Of a stretch of DNA of 50,528 nucleotides, positions 1 through 7,943 are shown one piece after another; positions within the stretch are counted from its first letter, which is position 1; each line of letters begins with the position of its first letter. This stretch comes from Nitrospiraceae bacterium (GTDB taxonomy: Bacteria > Nitrospirota > Thermodesulfovibrionia > UBA6902), in the NCBI GenBank assembly GCA_003599275.1, contig QZJG01000011.1, forward strand, positions 1 through 50,528. Reading direction: 5' to 3'. Under the pieces are notes generated by a model. The model was given only the letters and a program-made list of their open reading frames with translations, was not told where the DNA came from and ran no database searches. Position numbers and translations under genes: made by a program.

Positions 1-100
1 GCTGATAACGCCGATAGCGATGGAAAAGGAGTTGAGATTTGCGGTAAGGGAAGGAGGAAGGACAGTAGGTGCGGGAGTCGTTACGGAGGTAGTTGAGTAA
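1..100 (+). CDS. tuf: Elongation factor Tu, C-terminal end (partial)
   Basis: The window opens inside a gene whose last 32 codons (from base 2 to the TAA at 98-100) encode the terminal beta-barrel of EF-Tu, including the stretch [19 protein letters not shown]. This is the highly conserved C-terminal part of domain 3, which contacts aminoacyl-tRNA. EF-Tu delivers aminoacyl-tRNA to the ribosome as a GTP complex in the cytoplasm. The gene leads directly into rpmG, tRNA-Trp, secE and nusG, the usual bacterial order. The G domain lies outside the window. Confidence 0.97.
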   Translation, partial: LITPIAMEKELRFAVREGGRTVGAGVVTEVVE

Positions 101-110
101 GGGACGTTAA

Positions 111-159
111 CGTGTCCGGGTAACGTGACCGTATGAAAGCGGACACGCACACGGTCACG
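111..159 (+). repeat. Two interleaved 8-bp inverted repeats between tuf and rpmG
   Basis: CGTGTCCG (111-118) is the exact reverse complement of CGGACACG (140-147). CGTGACCG (124-131) is the exact reverse complement of CGGTCACG (152-159). The arms interleave (A-B-A'-B'), the topology of an H-type pseudoknot. The four arms differ at only one position, so a nested hairpin (A with B', B with A') with one mismatch per stem is an alternative fold. The element lies in the 93-base gap before rpmG and could be an RNA structure in the transcript or a paired protein-binding site. No known family is recognised. Confidence 0.6.
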
Positions 160-193
160 GAGAACGGATAAGGATAACGGAGGACTAAATAAA

Positions 194-346
194 ATGCAGG
201 ACATAATACTTTTACAATGCACAAGCTGCAAGAACAGAAATTATTCGACCACAAAGAACAAAAAAAATACTACGGAAAAACTTAATCTCAAGAAGTACTG
301 CAAACATTGCAGAAAGCATGTTGACCATAAAGAGACAAAGGCATAG
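194..346 (+). CDS. rpmG: 50S ribosomal protein L33
   Basis: This is a 50-residue protein, the normal L33 length, too short for standard ORF calling. It carries two CxxC-type pairs (C9/C12 in CTSC and C36/C39 in CKHC), typical of the zinc-binding form of L33, and is rich in lysine. L33 is a small protein of the large ribosomal subunit near the E site. The ATG is preceded by GGAGG at 179-183, ten bases upstream. The gene lies between tuf and tRNA-Trp as in many bacteria. Unusually, its TAG stop (344-346) overlaps the first two bases of the mature tRNA-Trp, so RNase P cleavage would cut through the stop codon. Confidence 0.95.
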   Translation: MQDIILLQCTSCKNRNYSTTKNKKNTTEKLNLKKYCKHCRKHVDHKETKA

Positions 347-421
347 GCCAGTAGCTCTAACGGCTAGAGCGTCGGACTCCAAATCCGAGGGTTGGGGGTT
401 CGAATCCCTCCTGGCCTGCCA
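345..421 (+). tRNA. trnW: tRNA-Trp (anticodon CCA)
   Basis: A full cloverleaf can be drawn. The 7-bp acceptor stem pairs 345-351 with 411-417; the D stem is 354-357/367-370; the anticodon stem is 372-376/384-388 with loop CTCCAAA and anticodon CCA at 379-381. The variable loop is 5 bases; the T stem is 394-398/406-410 with loop TTCGAAT. The discriminator is G418 and CCA is encoded at 419-421. It reads UGG and lies between rpmG and secE. Its 5' end overlaps the rpmG stop codon by two bases. Confidence 0.98.
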
Positions 422-451
422 CTGTAAATCCGGGTAGAAGGAAATAGACAG

Positions 452-637
452 ATGCTTGAGAAGATAAAAAATTTTTTCAGGGAAGTAAAGATCGAACTGA
501 AAAAAGTCGTTTTCCCCTCGAGGGAAGAAGTAATAGGCTCCACAAAGGTAGTGGTTGCAATGGTAATAATAATAGCGGTTTTTTTGGGACTGATTGATTT
601 GCTGCTTTCCAAATTGGTCGGCATGGTGGTGAAGTAG
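452..637 (+). CDS. secE: Preprotein translocase subunit SecE
   Basis: This 61-residue protein has the single-span bacterial SecE architecture. An amphipathic N-terminal helix (residues about 1-28, with the conserved KVVFPSREEV segment) is followed by one transmembrane helix (about 33-58). SecE clamps SecY in the inner-membrane SecYEG channel and is essential for protein export. It lies between tRNA-Trp and nusG, the almost universal bacterial arrangement, and ends 7 bases before nusG, so the two are probably co-translated. A purine-rich Shine-Dalgarno (AAGGAA) precedes the ATG. Confidence 0.96.
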   Translation: MLEKIKNFFREVKIELKKVVFPSREEVIGSTKVVVAMVIIIAVFLGLIDLLLSKLVGMVVK

Positions 638-644
638 GAGAACT

Positions 645-1169
645 ATGATAAAACAATGGTATGTAGTGCATACTTATTCAGGATTCGAGGAAAAGGTCAA
701 AACAAGTATCAGGGACAATGCTGAAAGAAGAGGGCTGGGCGAAAAGATCGGCCAGATATTAATACCCACCGAAAAAGTTGTGGAACTGAAAGCCGGGAAG
801 AAAAAAGAGACCACAAAAAAGTTCTATCCGGGATATATCCTCATCGAGATGGAGCTTGAGGACGAAACATGGCATCTTGTGAGCAGCACTCCGAGGGTAA
901 CGGGTTTTGTCGGCGGTGAAAAACCTACGCCCCTGCAGCCGGAAGAGATAGACGTTATTGTCCAGCAGATAGAAAAAGGGCCCGCCACGCAGGTAAAGAC
1001 GCAGTTTGAAAGAGGCGACGCAGTCAGGATAATGGACGGGGCCTTTGTTAATTTTAACGGATTTGTCGACGATGTGGACAATGTCCACAATAAGCTCAAA
1101 GTTATGGTAACCATATTCGGCAGGCAGACGCCGGTTGAATTAAACTTTTTACAGGTGGAAAAGACATAG
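645..1169 (+). CDS. nusG: Transcription termination/antitermination factor NusG
   Basis: The 174-residue length matches NusG. The NGN domain (about residues 1-115) includes the typical opening KQWYVVHTYSGFEEKV and the segment FYPGYILIEMELEDETW. The C-terminal KOW domain (about 120-174) contains RIMDGAFVNFNGFV and the FGRQTPVEL motif. NusG binds the RNA polymerase clamp, promotes processivity, links transcription to translation through S10 and assists Rho. It follows secE by 7 bases with AGGAG upstream of the ATG. A hairpin repeat separates it from rplK. Confidence 0.97.
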   Translation: MIKQWYVVHTYSGFEEKVKTSIRDNAERRGLGEKIGQILIPTEKVVELKAGKKKETTKKFYPGYILIEMELEDETWHLVSSTPRVTGFVGGEKPTPLQPEEIDVIVQQIEKGPATQVKTQFERGDAVRIMDGAFVNFNGFVDDVDNVHNKLKVMVTIFGRQTPVELNFLQVEKT

Positions 1170-1177
1170 TAAATTAT

Positions 1178-1249
1178 CCACAGATTTCGCAGATTGCACA
1201 GATAAAAATTATAAAAAGAAAAAATCTGTGTAATCTGTGAAATCTGCGG
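1178..1249. repeat. Hairpin repeat between nusG and rplK
   Basis: The 26 bases at 1178-1203 are an imperfect reverse complement of 1224-1249 (about 23 of 26 positions pair), separated by an A/T-rich loop. The CACAGATT-type words recur in both arms. A long hairpin like this in the RNA could attenuate or process the transcript between nusG and rplK. It belongs to a loose family of long imperfect hairpins that fill most gaps in this operon. Confidence 0.75.
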
Positions 1250-1274
1250 GCAAGAATTTTATTTGGAGGTTGAA

Positions 1275-1703
1275 ATGGCGAAGAAAGAAGTAACGGCAAT
1301 GGTAAAGCTTCAGGTCCCTGCGGGCAAGGCGAACCCGGCCCCGCCTATCGGGCCGGCGCTCGGTCCCCACGGGATTAATATAATGGATTTTTGTAAGGCG
1401 TTCAATGCGCAGACCCAGGCCCTGGGGGACACGATTATTCCGGTCGTGCTTACGGTTTATAAAGACAGGTCTTTTACGTTTATCTTGAAAACCCCGCCTG
1501 CTGCGGAATTAATAAAGAAGGCGGCCGGTATAATTAAAGGCTCAAGCACACCCAGTAAGGAAAAAGTCGGGACACTCACAATGGACCAGGTGAGGGAGAT
1601 ATCAAAGACAAAGCTGGTTGACCTTAATGCGTTTGATCTTGAGAAGGCGGTTAATACCATAAAAGGTACGGCAAGAAGTATGGGAGTTGAAGTAACAGAA
1701 TAA
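1275..1703 (+). CDS. rplK: 50S ribosomal protein L11
   Basis: A 142-residue L11. The N-terminal domain shows the signature [19 protein letters not shown] and the following [13 protein letters not shown]. The C-terminal rRNA-binding domain carries [13 protein letters not shown] and the ending [10 protein letters not shown]11 binds the GTPase-associated region of 23S rRNA and is needed for stringent-response sensing by RelA. The ATG at 1275 is preferred over an in-frame TTG at 1263 because TTGGAGG supplies the Shine-Dalgarno directly before it and family members begin MAKKE. It is followed by rplA after a repeat-filled gap of 125 bases. Confidence 0.97.
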   Translation: MAKKEVTAMVKLQVPAGKANPAPPIGPALGPHGINIMDFCKAFNAQTQALGDTIIPVVLTVYKDRSFTFILKTPPAAELIKKAAGIIKGSSTPSKEKVGTLTMDQVREISKTKLVDLNAFDLEKAVNTIKGTARSMGVEVTE

Positions 1704-1745
1704 CTGGTCCCCGCTTACTGACTGCCAACAGTAGGTGCTTTAGGC

Positions 1746-1800
1746 ACGGGAATGACGTCACTCCCGTAGCCTGCCTGCCAGGCGGGAACGGGAATCCAGA
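1746..1800. repeat. Palindromic intergenic repeat between rplK and rplA
   Basis: Bases 1746-1767 form a 22-bp near-perfect palindrome (ACGGGA, TGACGTCA core, TCCCGT) with one mismatched pair. It is followed by a GCCTGCCTGCCAGGCGGG hairpin and the tail ACGGGAATCCAGAA. This resembles the widespread family of GGGAATCCAGAA-type extragenic palindromes seen in many Nitrospirota and Deltaproteobacteria genomes (recalled, not searched). No gene is seen here. Confidence 0.7.
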
Positions 1801-1828
1801 ATTTTCGATATTACCGGAGGGTTACTGA

Positions 1829-2518
1829 ATGAATAAGAAACATACCAGTGCAAAAGAGAAGATAGACAAAACCAAACAGTATGACTTGAAAGAGGCTGTT
1901 GATCTTGTCAAGCAGCTTGCTCATACAAAGTTTGACGAAACAGTTGATATGGCATTGAATCTCGGGGTGGACCCGAAGAAGTCCGACCAGATGGTCAGGG
2001 GCAGCGTGGTTTTGCCTAATGGACTCGGTAAAAAGATCAGGGTGCTTGTTTTTGCAAAGGGAGAAAAAGCCCTGGAGGCAAAGAATGCCGGCGCAGATTT
2101 TATAGGCGCGGAGGATTTTGTAGAAAAAATCAACGGTGGATGGCTTGAATTTGACAAGGTTGTGGCCACCCCGGACATTATGGGACTGGTCGGCAAGCTT
2201 GGGAAGGTCCTTGGGCCAAGAGGACTTATGCCCAATCCCAAGTCCGGCACTGTTACTTTTGATGTGGGCAAGGCTGTAAAAGATATAACCGCGGGCAAGG
2301 CCGACTACAAGACCGAGAAGGCCGGGGTTATTCATGTCTCCATTGGCAAAGTTTCTTTTGAAAGCGAGAAGCTCGTGGAAAATGCCAAAGCCGTCATAAG
2401 GGCCATCGAAAAGGCAAAGCCTTCAACAAGCAAGGGCAAGTATTTAAAAAAGATGAGTGTTTCGTCTACGATGGGAGTTGGAGTTCCAATTAATGTTGCC
2501 AGTGTGGTGAATGTTTAG
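1829..2518 (+). CDS. rplA: 50S ribosomal protein L1
   Basis: A 229-residue L1 protein with the two-domain fold expected for the family. The early segment [12 protein letters not shown]-like region is followed by [19 protein letters not shown] and the signature [20 protein letters not shown]. The C-terminal [12 protein letters not shown] tail is also typical. L1 forms the mobile stalk near the ribosomal E site and in many bacteria represses its own operon by binding the mRNA. The ATG follows GGAGG at a normal distance. The L10 leader region comes next. Confidence 0.97.
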   Translation: MNKKHTSAKEKIDKTKQYDLKEAVDLVKQLAHTKFDETVDMALNLGVDPKKSDQMVRGSVVLPNGLGKKIRVLVFAKGEKALEAKNAGADFIGAEDFVEKINGGWLEFDKVVATPDIMGLVGKLGKVLGPRGLMPNPKSGTVTFDVGKAVKDITAGKADYKTEKAGVIHVSIGKVSFESEKLVENAKAVIRAIEKAKPSTSKGKYLKKMSVSSTMGVGVPINVASVVNV

Positions 2519-2527
2519 CTGATGTAG

Positions 2528-2548
2528 TGGCGGGTTTGAAACCCGCCA
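2528..2548. repeat. Perfect 9-bp hairpin after rplA
   Basis: TGGCGGGTT (2528-2536) pairs exactly with AACCCGCCA (2540-2548) across a three-base loop, ten bases after the rplA stop. An A-run follows, not a T-run, so it is not a clear intrinsic terminator on the plus strand. It could mark an attenuation or processing site between rplA and the L10 leader, or be one copy of a short mobile palindrome. Confidence 0.6.
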
Positions 2549-2561
2549 TGCAAAAAAATAG

Positions 2562-2722
2562 GTCAGAGACCGCAGGTAGCATCCCCTTTGGGGGATGATT
2601 TAATTGATCACTCAGCCTGCATAGACCGGAAAAAGACAGAGTAATGAGTTTAAGGTTAGAGTTAAGAAAAAAATACTTAGCTTTGACCTCATAACTCTTA
2701 ACTCTACATCTGGGGTCTCTGA
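2562..2722 (+). promoter_or_regulatory. L10 (rplJL) autoregulatory leader, enlarged by an inserted hairpin
   Basis: The region just upstream of rplJ has the hallmarks of the ribosomal L10 leader. The 5' arm TCAGAGACC (2563-2571) pairs exactly with GGTCTCTGA (2714-2722). Inside are GACCGCAGGTAGC and CCTGCATAGACC (2567-2579 and about 2617-2628), the words seen in L10-leader RNAs that bind the L10(L12)4 complex to shut off rplJ-rplL translation. Between them and the closing arm lies a long imperfect hairpin (about 2637-2705) made of GAGTTAAG/CTTAACTC-type words, resembling repeats elsewhere in the window. I read it as a repeat inserted into the regulatory RNA. The family assignment is by recall; no covariance model was run. 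Confidence 0.65.
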
Positions 2723-2745
2723 TAGAAAAAAGGGGGTGAAAAAAT

Positions 2746-3261
2746 TTGAGAAAAGATGAAAAAACCCGCGTAGTTTCAGAGCTCCAGGGTAAGTTCCAGA
2801 AGGCAAAGGGCGTTGTTTTTACCGATTACCGCGGCCTCAATGTTGAAGAGATAACAGTCTTGAGAAACAGCCTGAGATCATCCGCGCTGGAATACAAGGT
2901 TGTTAAAAACACTCTTGCCAAAAGGGCTGCCGAAGGCACACCTGTTGAAGCTGTGAAGGACCATTTTTCCGGTCCCGTCGGTATTGCAATCGGATATGAT
3001 GACCCTGTGCTTCTTGTTAAGAAGGTCCTCGAATACGGCAGGACAAACGAAAAACTCCAGATCAGGGGCGGCGTTATTGAAGGGGGGGCTTGCACTCTCC
3101 AGGCCCTGAAGACCATCTCGGAATTGCCGTCGAGAGAAGTCCAGCTGGCCATGCTTGCCGGAGTAATGCAGGCGCCTTCAAACAAGCTTGCCAGGCTGTT
3201 GAATGCAACTCTGGCGCAATTTATTTATGCGATGGAAGCATTAAAAAAGAAAAAAAGTTGA
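2746..3261 (+). CDS. rplJ: 50S ribosomal protein L10
   Basis: A 171-residue L10. The N-terminal RNA-binding domain includes KAKGVVFTDYRGLNVEEIT and EYKVVKNTLAKRA; the middle has FSGPVGIAIGYDDPV. The C-terminal helix, ending with KLARLLNATLAQFIYAMEAL, anchors L7/L12 dimers. The start is a TTG at 2746, supported by the Shine-Dalgarno AGGGGGTG at 2731-2738; no ATG fits. L10 forms the base of the ribosomal stalk and binds its own leader to control rplJ-rplL. The stop codon lies within a following hairpin. Confidence 0.95.
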   Translation: MRKDEKTRVVSELQGKFQKAKGVVFTDYRGLNVEEITVLRNSLRSSALEYKVVKNTLAKRAAEGTPVEAVKDHFSGPVGIAIGYDDPVLLVKKVLEYGRTNEKLQIRGGVIEGGACTLQALKTISELPSREVQLAMLAGVMQAPSNKLARLLNATLAQFIYAMEALKKKKS

Positions 3262-3298
3262 AAGTGAGGAGTTGAAATAATTTTGACTCTCACTTTCA
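3259..3298. repeat. Hairpin spanning the rplJ stop and the rplJ-rplL gap
   Basis: TGAAAGTGAGGAGT (3259-3272) is nearly the reverse complement of GACTCTCACTTTCA (3285-3298); all but a couple of positions pair. The stem begins on the TGA stop of rplJ. A structure here could set the higher rplL level needed for the 4:1 or 6:1 L12:L10 ratio through RNA processing. That role is inference; the hairpin itself is visible. Confidence 0.65.
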
Positions 3299-3328
3299 TT
3301 CACTTTAAAATTTAAGGAGGAACATAAG

Positions 3329-3709
3329 ATGTCAGCTACAAAAGACCAGGTTTTTGAATTTATTGATAAGATGACCATTCTCGAGATGTCGGAATTCATT
3401 AAGGAATTTGAGACCCGCTATGGTGTATCAGCGGCCGCGCCGGTTGCGGTGGCTGCAGCTGCGGGCGCCCCGGCGGCAGCCGCTGCTGTTGAGGAAAAGA
3501 CGAGTTTTGACGTTGTTCTGACCGCCGCAGGAGACAAGAAGATCCAGGTCATCAAGGTGGTAAGGGAACTTACGAGTCTGGGGCTTAAAGAGGCGAAAGA
3601 GCTCGTAGACGGTGCTCCGAAACCGGTAAAGACCGGCGTGTCCAAGGAAGAGGCGGAGGCCATCAAGGCAAAGCTCGAGGAGCAGGGAGCTACGGTAGAA
3701 TTGAAATAA
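3329..3709 (+). CDS. rplL: 50S ribosomal protein L7/L12
   Basis: A 126-residue L7/L12. The N-terminal dimerisation helices ([18 protein letters not shown]) are followed by an alanine-rich flexible hinge (about residues 35-52). The globular C-terminal domain carries [38 protein letters not shown] and the ending [10 protein letters not shown]. Multiple copies form the ribosomal stalk that recruits the translational GTPases. A strong AAGGAGG precedes the ATG. It follows rplJ after a 67-base gap containing a hairpin. Confidence 0.98.
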   Translation: MSATKDQVFEFIDKMTILEMSEFIKEFETRYGVSAAAPVAVAAAAGAPAAAAAVEEKTSFDVVLTAAGDKKIQVIKVVRELTSLGLKEAKELVDGAPKPVKTGVSKEEAEAIKAKLEEQGATVELK

Positions 3710-3713
3710 ATTA

Positions 3714-3785
3714 GAACACAGAACACAGAACACAGACAAAAGAATTCAATTTGCCTGTGTTCTGTAATCTGACATCTGTGCTCTG
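3714..3785. repeat. Hairpin repeat between rplL and rpoB
   Basis: The left arm is built from three tandem ACACAG-type words (CAGAACACAGAACACAGAC). The right arm carries GCCTGTGTTCTGTAATCTG and ATCTGTGCTCTG, giving a long imperfect hairpin around an A/T-rich centre. It occupies nearly the whole gap. In other bacteria this junction holds an attenuator or RNase III site; this hairpin may serve similarly here, but that is inference. Confidence 0.7.
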
Positions 3786-3800
3786 AACAGAAGGAGAATT

Positions 3801-6800
3801 ATGGCAGAGGTTTTAAGGGTAAGAAAAAACTTCGGTAAGATACCGGAGATGCTTGCTATCCCAAATCTTATTGAGATACAGAGGCGTTCCTTTGAACGTT
3901 TCCTGCAGGAGAATGTCCTCTCCGACAAAAGAGATGATTACGGATTACAGGCGGCTTTCAACAGCGTATTTCCCATTACCGATTACAATGAAACCGCATC
4001 CATCGAATTTATCGAATACGTAATCGGCAGGCCGAAATATGACCTAAGGGAGAGCCTTGAGAAGGGCATTAATTACGCCTCTCCTCTCAAGATAAGGGTA
4101 AAACTGAACCTGTGGGAGAAAGGCGAGCCGGGCAAAAAAAGGTTGAAGGAATCGAGGGAGCAGGAAGTCTATTTAGGAGAGCTCCCGTTGATGACCGGGA
4201 CAGGGACTTTTATTATTAACGGCGTTGAAAGAGTGGTTGTAAGCCAGCTTCACCGCTCCCCGGGCATATTCTTCAGTCATGACAAGGGCAAGTCGCCGAT
4301 CGGCAAGGTGCTTTTTTCCGCCAGGATAATCCCCGCGAGAGGGTCATGGTTTGACTTTGAATTCGACACAAAAGACACCCTCTACGTGCGTATTGACCGC
4401 AGGAAAAAACTTCATGCCACGATCATCCTCAAGGCGCTTGGATACACAGAGGAGCAAATACTGAGGACCTACTACCCGATCGAAGAGATAACAATAAAAA
4501 AAGGCGAGGCAACGCGCAGAATCAGTGATGTGCTTGCCGGGTCCAAGGCCTTTAAAAACATCCTTGACCCGAAGACACGGGAAGTCATTGTCAAGGAAGG
4601 CGGACGTATTACGAGATCAGCCCTTAAAAAAATGGAGGCTGCGGAAATAAAAGAAATCCCCATTGTGAAGGAAGAGCTTACAGGCAGGGTGACGCTGACC
4701 GATATAATCGACCCCGAGACAGGCGAAGTAATACTGGAAAGCAACGAGGAGATCAAGGAGACCGTTATGGAAAAGATAATGTCTCTGAAGATACCTTCAC
4801 TCCATTTGCTGTATATTGACGGCATACGCTATCTGTCTTCGCTCCGGGACACGCTCCTGCTTGACAAGGTAAATACTACTGATGAGGCATTGATCGAGAT
4901 TTACAAGAAGCTCAGGCCCGGGGAGCCGCCTTCGATAGCGGACGCAAGGACGCTTTTTGAGGGCCTGTTTTTTGACCCCAAGAGATACGATCTGTCCGAG
5001 GTCGGAAGACTCAAGCTAAACAAACGGCTCGGACTTGATATACCCCTTGAGACAAGGGTTTTAACGGACAAAGACATAATAGAAATTCTCAGATACCTTT
5101 TTGATCTCAGGGCCGGCAAAGGCGAGATCGACGATATCGACCACTTAGGCAACAGGAGAGTACGGGCGGTCGGGGAGCTGCTCGAAAACCAGTTCAGGAT
5201 CGGACTGGTGAGGATGGAGAGGGCCATTAAGGAAAAGATGACCCTTACCGAGCTTGAGACTGCGATGCCGCATGACCTGATTAACGCTAAACCCGTTATC
5301 GCGGTCATAAAGGAATTTTTCGGCTCAAGTCAGCTTAGCCAGTTTATGGACCAGACCAATCCGCTGTCCGAGATAACACATAAAAGAAGATTGAGCGCTC
5401 TCGGTCCCGGAGGATTAACAAGGGAAAGAGCGGGCTTTGAGGTAAGAGACGTCCACCCGACCCATTACGGACGTATCTGCCCGGTTGAGACCCCTGAAGG
5501 TCCCAACATCGGGCTCATTACCTCTCTTGCCTCTTACGCGAGGGTAAATGATTATGGCTTCATTGAATCACCATACAGAAAAGTGCAGAACGGGAGGGTC
5601 ACAAAAGAGGTTGTGTTCCTCTCCGCTATCGAGGGCGAAAAACATGTTATCGCCCAGGCGACCTCACCCCTTGATGAAAAAGGCAACCTCACCGGAGAGA
5701 CAGTATCGACAAGGATAGGCGGGGACTTCAAGCTGGTGACCACAAACGAAGTAGAATTTATGGATGTTTCTCCTAAACAGATAGTCAGTGTGTCCGCGTC
5801 GCTGATACCTTTTCTTGAAAACGACGACGCCAACAGGGCGCTGATGGGTTCCAACATGCAGCGGCAGGCCGTACCGCTGCTGCAGACGGACGCGCCCCGC
5901 GTCGGGACCGGAGTCGAGGGGGTAGCGGCGAAAGATTCGGGGGTTGTCGTGACTGCCAGGAGGGCCGGAGTAGTGGAGTCCGTCGACGCATCGAGGATCA
6001 TTGTCCGTTGTGACGACGGCGGTGCGGATGTATATAACCTGGTCAAGTTCTACAGGTCAAATCAGGCCACATGCGTAAACCAGAAACCCATTGTCAATGC
6101 TGGGATGAAGGTCAGGAAGAACCAGGTCATTGCGGACGGCCCTGCAACGGACAAAGGCGAGCTGGCCTTAGGTAAAAATGTCCTCGTTGCTTTTATGCCG
6201 TGGGGCGGTTACAACTTTGAAGACGCCATTATTTTAAGCGAGCGTCTTGTAAAGGATGACGTATTCACCTCGATACATATCGAGGAATTTATGATAGAGG
6301 CGAGAGAGACCAAGCTCGGACCGGAAGAGATAACGAGGGACATTCCCAATATCGGGGAAGAGGCGCTGAAGGACCTCGACGAAAGCGGCATTATCAGGAC
6401 CGGGGCACAGGTGAAGCCGGGCGACATTCTGGTCGGCAAGGTCACGCCCAAGAGCGAGACACAGTTGACTCCCGAAGAAAAACTGCTAAGGGCGATCTTC
6501 GGGGAAAAGGCGGAAGAGGTAAGGGAAAACTGCCTCTATGTCCCGCCGGGGATTGAAGGCACTGTCCTGGACGTTAAGGTATTTACGAGGAAAGGCTCTT
6601 CAAAGGACAAGCGCACAAAGAGCATCGAAGAAGAAAAGACGACACAGATGCAGCGGACGCTTGAAGACGAGACAAGGATACTCAAAGAGAACAGCTATAT
6701 AAAAATGCGGGAGCTGCTGCTTAACGAAAAAGCGGCGGAAGACGTGAGGATTTCAGGCGTAAAAGAAGTCCTGTGCGAAAGCGGAAAGCGGATCACCGAC

Positions 6801-7790
6801 AAGATACTCGAAAGAATACCGGACAAATCGCTCCGCAAGATAAGACTGTCGGACCCGCAAAAGCAGGAAAAGCTCAAACATGTCGATGACGATGTTGCGG
6901 GCAAGGTAAAAGAGCTCGAAACCGAGTACGAGAGAAAGATGGACCAGTTCAAGAAGGGAGACGAGCTGCCGCCCGGGGTCCTCAAGATCGTGAAAGTATA
7001 TATAGCCATGAAGAGAAAGATTCAGGTCGGCGACAAGATGGCCGGAAGGCATGGCAACAAGGGCGTCATCTCCATCGTTGTTCCGGAAGAGGACATGCCT
7101 TATCTGCCTGACGGCACCCCCGTTGACGTAATACTCAATCCTCTCGGCGTTCCTTCGCGAATGAACGTAGGCCAGGTGCTTGAGACCCATCTTGGATGGG
7201 CCGCCAGGACTCTGAACATGTATGTGGCCACACCTGTATTCGAAGGCGCATCCGAGAGCGAGATAAAGGCCCTTTTAAAGGAGGCGGGACTGCCGCCAAG
7301 CGGTCAGGTGACCCTGTATGACGGGAAGATGGGCCTGCCTTTCCAGAAGCCTATCACGGTAGGATATATGTATATAATGAAACTCCATCATCTCGTGGAG
7401 GACAAAATACATGCGCGTTCCATCGGCCCGTATTCTCTTGTAACACAGCAGCCTCTCGGAGGCAAGGCCCAATTCGGAGGACAGAGACTGGGGGAAATGG
7501 AGGTCTGGGCGCTTGAGGCTTATGGCGCTTCCTATACGCTCCAGGAATTCCTTACAGTCAAGAGCGATGATGTTGCCGGACGGGCAAGGGTGTATGAGGC
7601 CATCGTGAAAGGCGACGTCAATCTTGAACCGGGCGTGCCCGAGTCATTCCATGTTTTGATCAAGGAGCTCCAGAGCCTTGGTCTCGATGTTGACCTGCTG
7701 GAGGAAAAGGTGACGTTTGACAAAGGCGGAGACGGCGGCGGCGAGAAAGCTGAAAAGCGCAAGGCGATTGCCGGCGGGAAGAAGAAATAA
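3801..7790 (+). CDS. rpoB: DNA-directed RNA polymerase subunit beta
   Basis: At 1329 residues this is a full-length beta subunit. The N-terminus reads [17 protein letters not shown]. The rifampicin pocket (about residues 507-560) includes [31 protein letters not shown] and [20 protein letters not shown]. The residues matching E. coli D516, H526 and S531 are all wild type, suggesting rifampicin sensitivity. Later blocks include [18 protein letters not shown], the [15 protein letters not shown] lysine motif and the C-terminal [19 protein letters not shown]. With beta-prime it forms the RNA polymerase active centre. AAGGAG precedes the ATG. A large repeat lies before rpoC. Confidence 0.99.
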   Translation: MAEVLRVRKNFGKIPEMLAIPNLIEIQRRSFERFLQENVLSDKRDDYGLQAAFNSVFPITDYNETASIEFIEYVIGRPKYDLRESLEKGINYASPLKIRVKLNLWEKGEPGKKRLKESREQEVYLGELPLMTGTGTFIINGVERVVVSQLHRSPGIFFSHDKGKSPIGKVLFSARIIPARGSWFDFEFDTKDTLYVRIDRRKKLHATIILKALGYTEEQILRTYYPIEEITIKKGEATRRISDVLAGSKAFKNILDPKTREVIVKEGGRITRSALKKMEAAEIKEIPIVKEELTGRVTLTDIIDPETGEVILESNEEIKETVMEKIMSLKIPSLHLLYIDGIRYLSSLRDTLLLDKVNTTDEALIEIYKKLRPGEPPSIADARTLFEGLFFDPKRYDLSEVGRLKLNKRLGLDIPLETRVLTDKDIIEILRYLFDLRAGKGEIDDIDHLGNRRVRAVGELLENQFRIGLVRMERAIKEKMTLTELETAMPHDLINAKPVIAVIKEFFGSSQLSQFMDQTNPLSEITHKRRLSALGPGGLTRERAGFEVRDVHPTHYGRICPVETPEGPNIGLITSLASYARVNDYGFIESPYRKVQNGRVTKEVVFLSAIEGEKHVIAQATSPLDEKGNLTGETVSTRIGGDFKLVTTNEVEFMDVSPKQIVSVSASLIPFLENDDANRALMGSNMQRQAVPLLQTDAPRVGTGVEGVAAKDSGVVVTARRAGVVESVDASRIIVRCDDGGADVYNLVKFYRSNQATCVNQKPIVNAGMKVRKNQVIADGPATDKGELALGKNVLVAFMPWGGYNFEDAIILSERLVKDDVFTSIHIEEFMIEARETKLGPEEITRDIPNIGEEALKDLDESGIIRTGAQVKPGDILVGKVTPKSETQLTPEEKLLRAIFGEKAEEVRENCLYVPPGIEGTVLDVKVFTRKGSSKDKRTKSIEEEKTTQMQRTLEDETRILKENSYIKMRELLLNEKAAEDVRISGVKEVLCESGKRITDKILERIPDKSLRKIRLSDPQKQEKLKHVDDDVAGKVKELETEYERKMDQFKKGDELPPGVLKIVKVYIAMKRKIQVGDKMAGRHGNKGVISIVVPEEDMPYLPDGTPVDVILNPLGVPSRMNVGQVLETHLGWAARTLNMYVATPVFEGASESEIKALLKEAGLPPSGQVTLYDGKMGLPFQKPITVGYMYIMKLHHLVEDKIHARSIGPYSLVTQQPLGGKAQFGGQRLGEMEVWALEAYGASYTLQEFLTVKSDDVAGRARVYEAIVKGDVNLEPGVPESFHVLIKELQSLGLDVDLLEEKVTFDKGGDGGGEKAEKRKAIAGGKKK

Positions 7791-7817
7791 TGAAGGATAT
7801 AACAACCTGTATAACTG

Positions 7818-7903
7818 AGATTGCTTCGTCGCTGAAGCTCCTCGCAATGACGGGAACAGGCTGCCGGCGTGCAAGCTGTCATTGCGAGCGTAGCGAAGCA
7901 AAC
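7818..7903. repeat. Long inverted repeat between rpoB and rpoC
   Basis: The left arm (about 7818-7851, containing ATTGCTTCG and CTCCTCGCAATGAC) is an imperfect reverse complement of GTCATTGCGAGCGTAGCGAA (7878-7897) and the following GCAA, with a GC-rich loop. This is the well-known GCAATGACG / GTCATTGCGAG extragenic repeat of many environmental bacteria (recalled). It fills the 153-base gap between rpoB and rpoC, an unusual place for a mobile palindrome. Confidence 0.8.
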
Positions 7904-7943
7904 TCTTCAAGATTTTCGATAAACCTATAAAGGGGGAAGTAAC

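Noticed and set aside
5552-6046. 164-codon antisense frame in rpoB.
   Set aside because: Shadow of rpoB; serine/threonine-rich composition is typical of antisense frames here.
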